A stretch of 64,000 nucleotides of DNA from Nitrosomonas sp. (GTDB taxonomy: Bacteria; Pseudomonadota; Gammaproteobacteria; Burkholderiales; Nitrosomonadaceae), in contig JAGRFM010000052.1 of the NCBI GenBank assembly GCA_020446045.1, forward strand, positions 1-64,000. The letters are read 5' to 3'. Positions 63,942 to 64,000 of this stretch are shown here, in pieces. The translations under genes were made by a program, and so were the position numbers. Position 1 is the stretch's first letter; every line of letters begins with the position of its first letter. A model generated the notes under the pieces. The model was given only the letters and a program-made list of their open reading frames with translations, did no database searches and was not told the origin of the DNA.

Positions 63942-64000
63942 ATGAAAAAAATTATATTCGCTTTATTCGTTTTTTTTATAGGTCCAAATGCTATGGCTGA
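63942..64000 (+). CDS. 5' end of an exported protein, cut by the window edge
   Basis: An ATG at 63942 begins MKKIIFALFVFFIGPNAMA, a good signal peptide with an AMA cleavage site at the very end of the window. Nothing of the mature protein is visible. It is divergent from the large lipoprotein gene. Confidence 0.6.
   Translation, partial: MKKIIFALFVFFIGPNAMA

Noticed and set aside
1..64000. CRISPR arrays, tRNA/rRNA genes, complete IS elements, prophage or plasmid origin
   Set aside because: I looked for regularly spaced repeats, tRNA T-loop motifs, transposase or integrase frames and replication genes and found none.

Overview
The window looks like chromosomal DNA of a betaproteobacterium. 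It most resembles the Nitrosomonadaceae (Nitrosomonas-like ammonia oxidisers), although no marker gene such as amo or hao is present and the assignment is inferred from protein style. Supporting signs are a betaproteobacterial mla (ttg2) operon, a yqgE-ruvX-pyrR-pyrB-pyrC' cluster with a non-catalytic dihydroorotase, PEP-CTERM surface proteins with sigma-54 promoters, bamD divergent from rluD, and medium GC content. No phage, integron, complete IS, CRISPR array, rRNA or tRNA gene was found. Gene density is high.

Layout, left to right. 1-6970: a FadL-type outer-membrane transporter broken by two frameshifts at simple repeats, a large GMC oxidoreductase fused to an alpha/beta hydrolase, a small unknown gene and a DUF455 ferritin-like protein. 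7000-10763 (minus): a class III nucleotidyl cyclase behind an HDOD protein, a Tat-exported intradiol-dioxygenase-like enzyme and a decayed DNA methyltransferase. 10763-14771 (minus): the phospholipid-transport operon mlaFEDCB plus an ABC ATPase whose expected permease is missing. 14862-20657: an AGCS symporter, a secreted thermonuclease, a TIGR04211 SH3 protein and sdhCDA without sdhB. 20923-26153: a cytochrome c with a His-rich tail, a PEP-CTERM protein and an AmiC-like/PAS/GGDEF/EAL protein. 26210-35720: a K+ channel, DoxX, GlcF, Coq7, then yqgE-ruvX-pyrR-pyrB-pyrC'-prlC. 35731-43478: an unknown lipoprotein/zinc-ribbon pair, TauE with an HxlR regulator, a CHASE hybrid histidine kinase, a CarS-like protein and dksA. 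43599-52712 (minus): glyQS-gmhB-plsC-ygjP and ybhP-clsB-tsaC-cbbY, concerned with envelope, tRNA and translation. 53321-63941: a second PEP-CTERM protein, an Hpt-REC-REC-GGDEF protein, a hydrolase, UspA, bamD/rluD, a LysR regulator, a BBP2 porin, a large lipoprotein and the first codons of an exported protein.

Three themes stand out. First, both PEP-CTERM genes have the same promoter layout: a 19-bp GTGTCGA...TTTACAC motif about 75-85 bp upstream of a GG-N10-GC sigma-54 promoter. Second, at least six loci carry whole or partial copies of one small inverted-repeat element (ends AACCTAAAAACCTCAGTTG), and a separate 133-bp MITE-like element with perfect 21-bp inverted ends lies at 42750-42882. 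Third, several enzymes have changes at catalytic positions: HxH is lost in PyrC', the second Asp of the GmhB DxD motif is Asn, the GGDEF motif is AADEF in the AmiC-like protein, one receiver has Asn for the phospho-acceptor Asp, and the fused hydrolase appears to have a Cys nucleophile.
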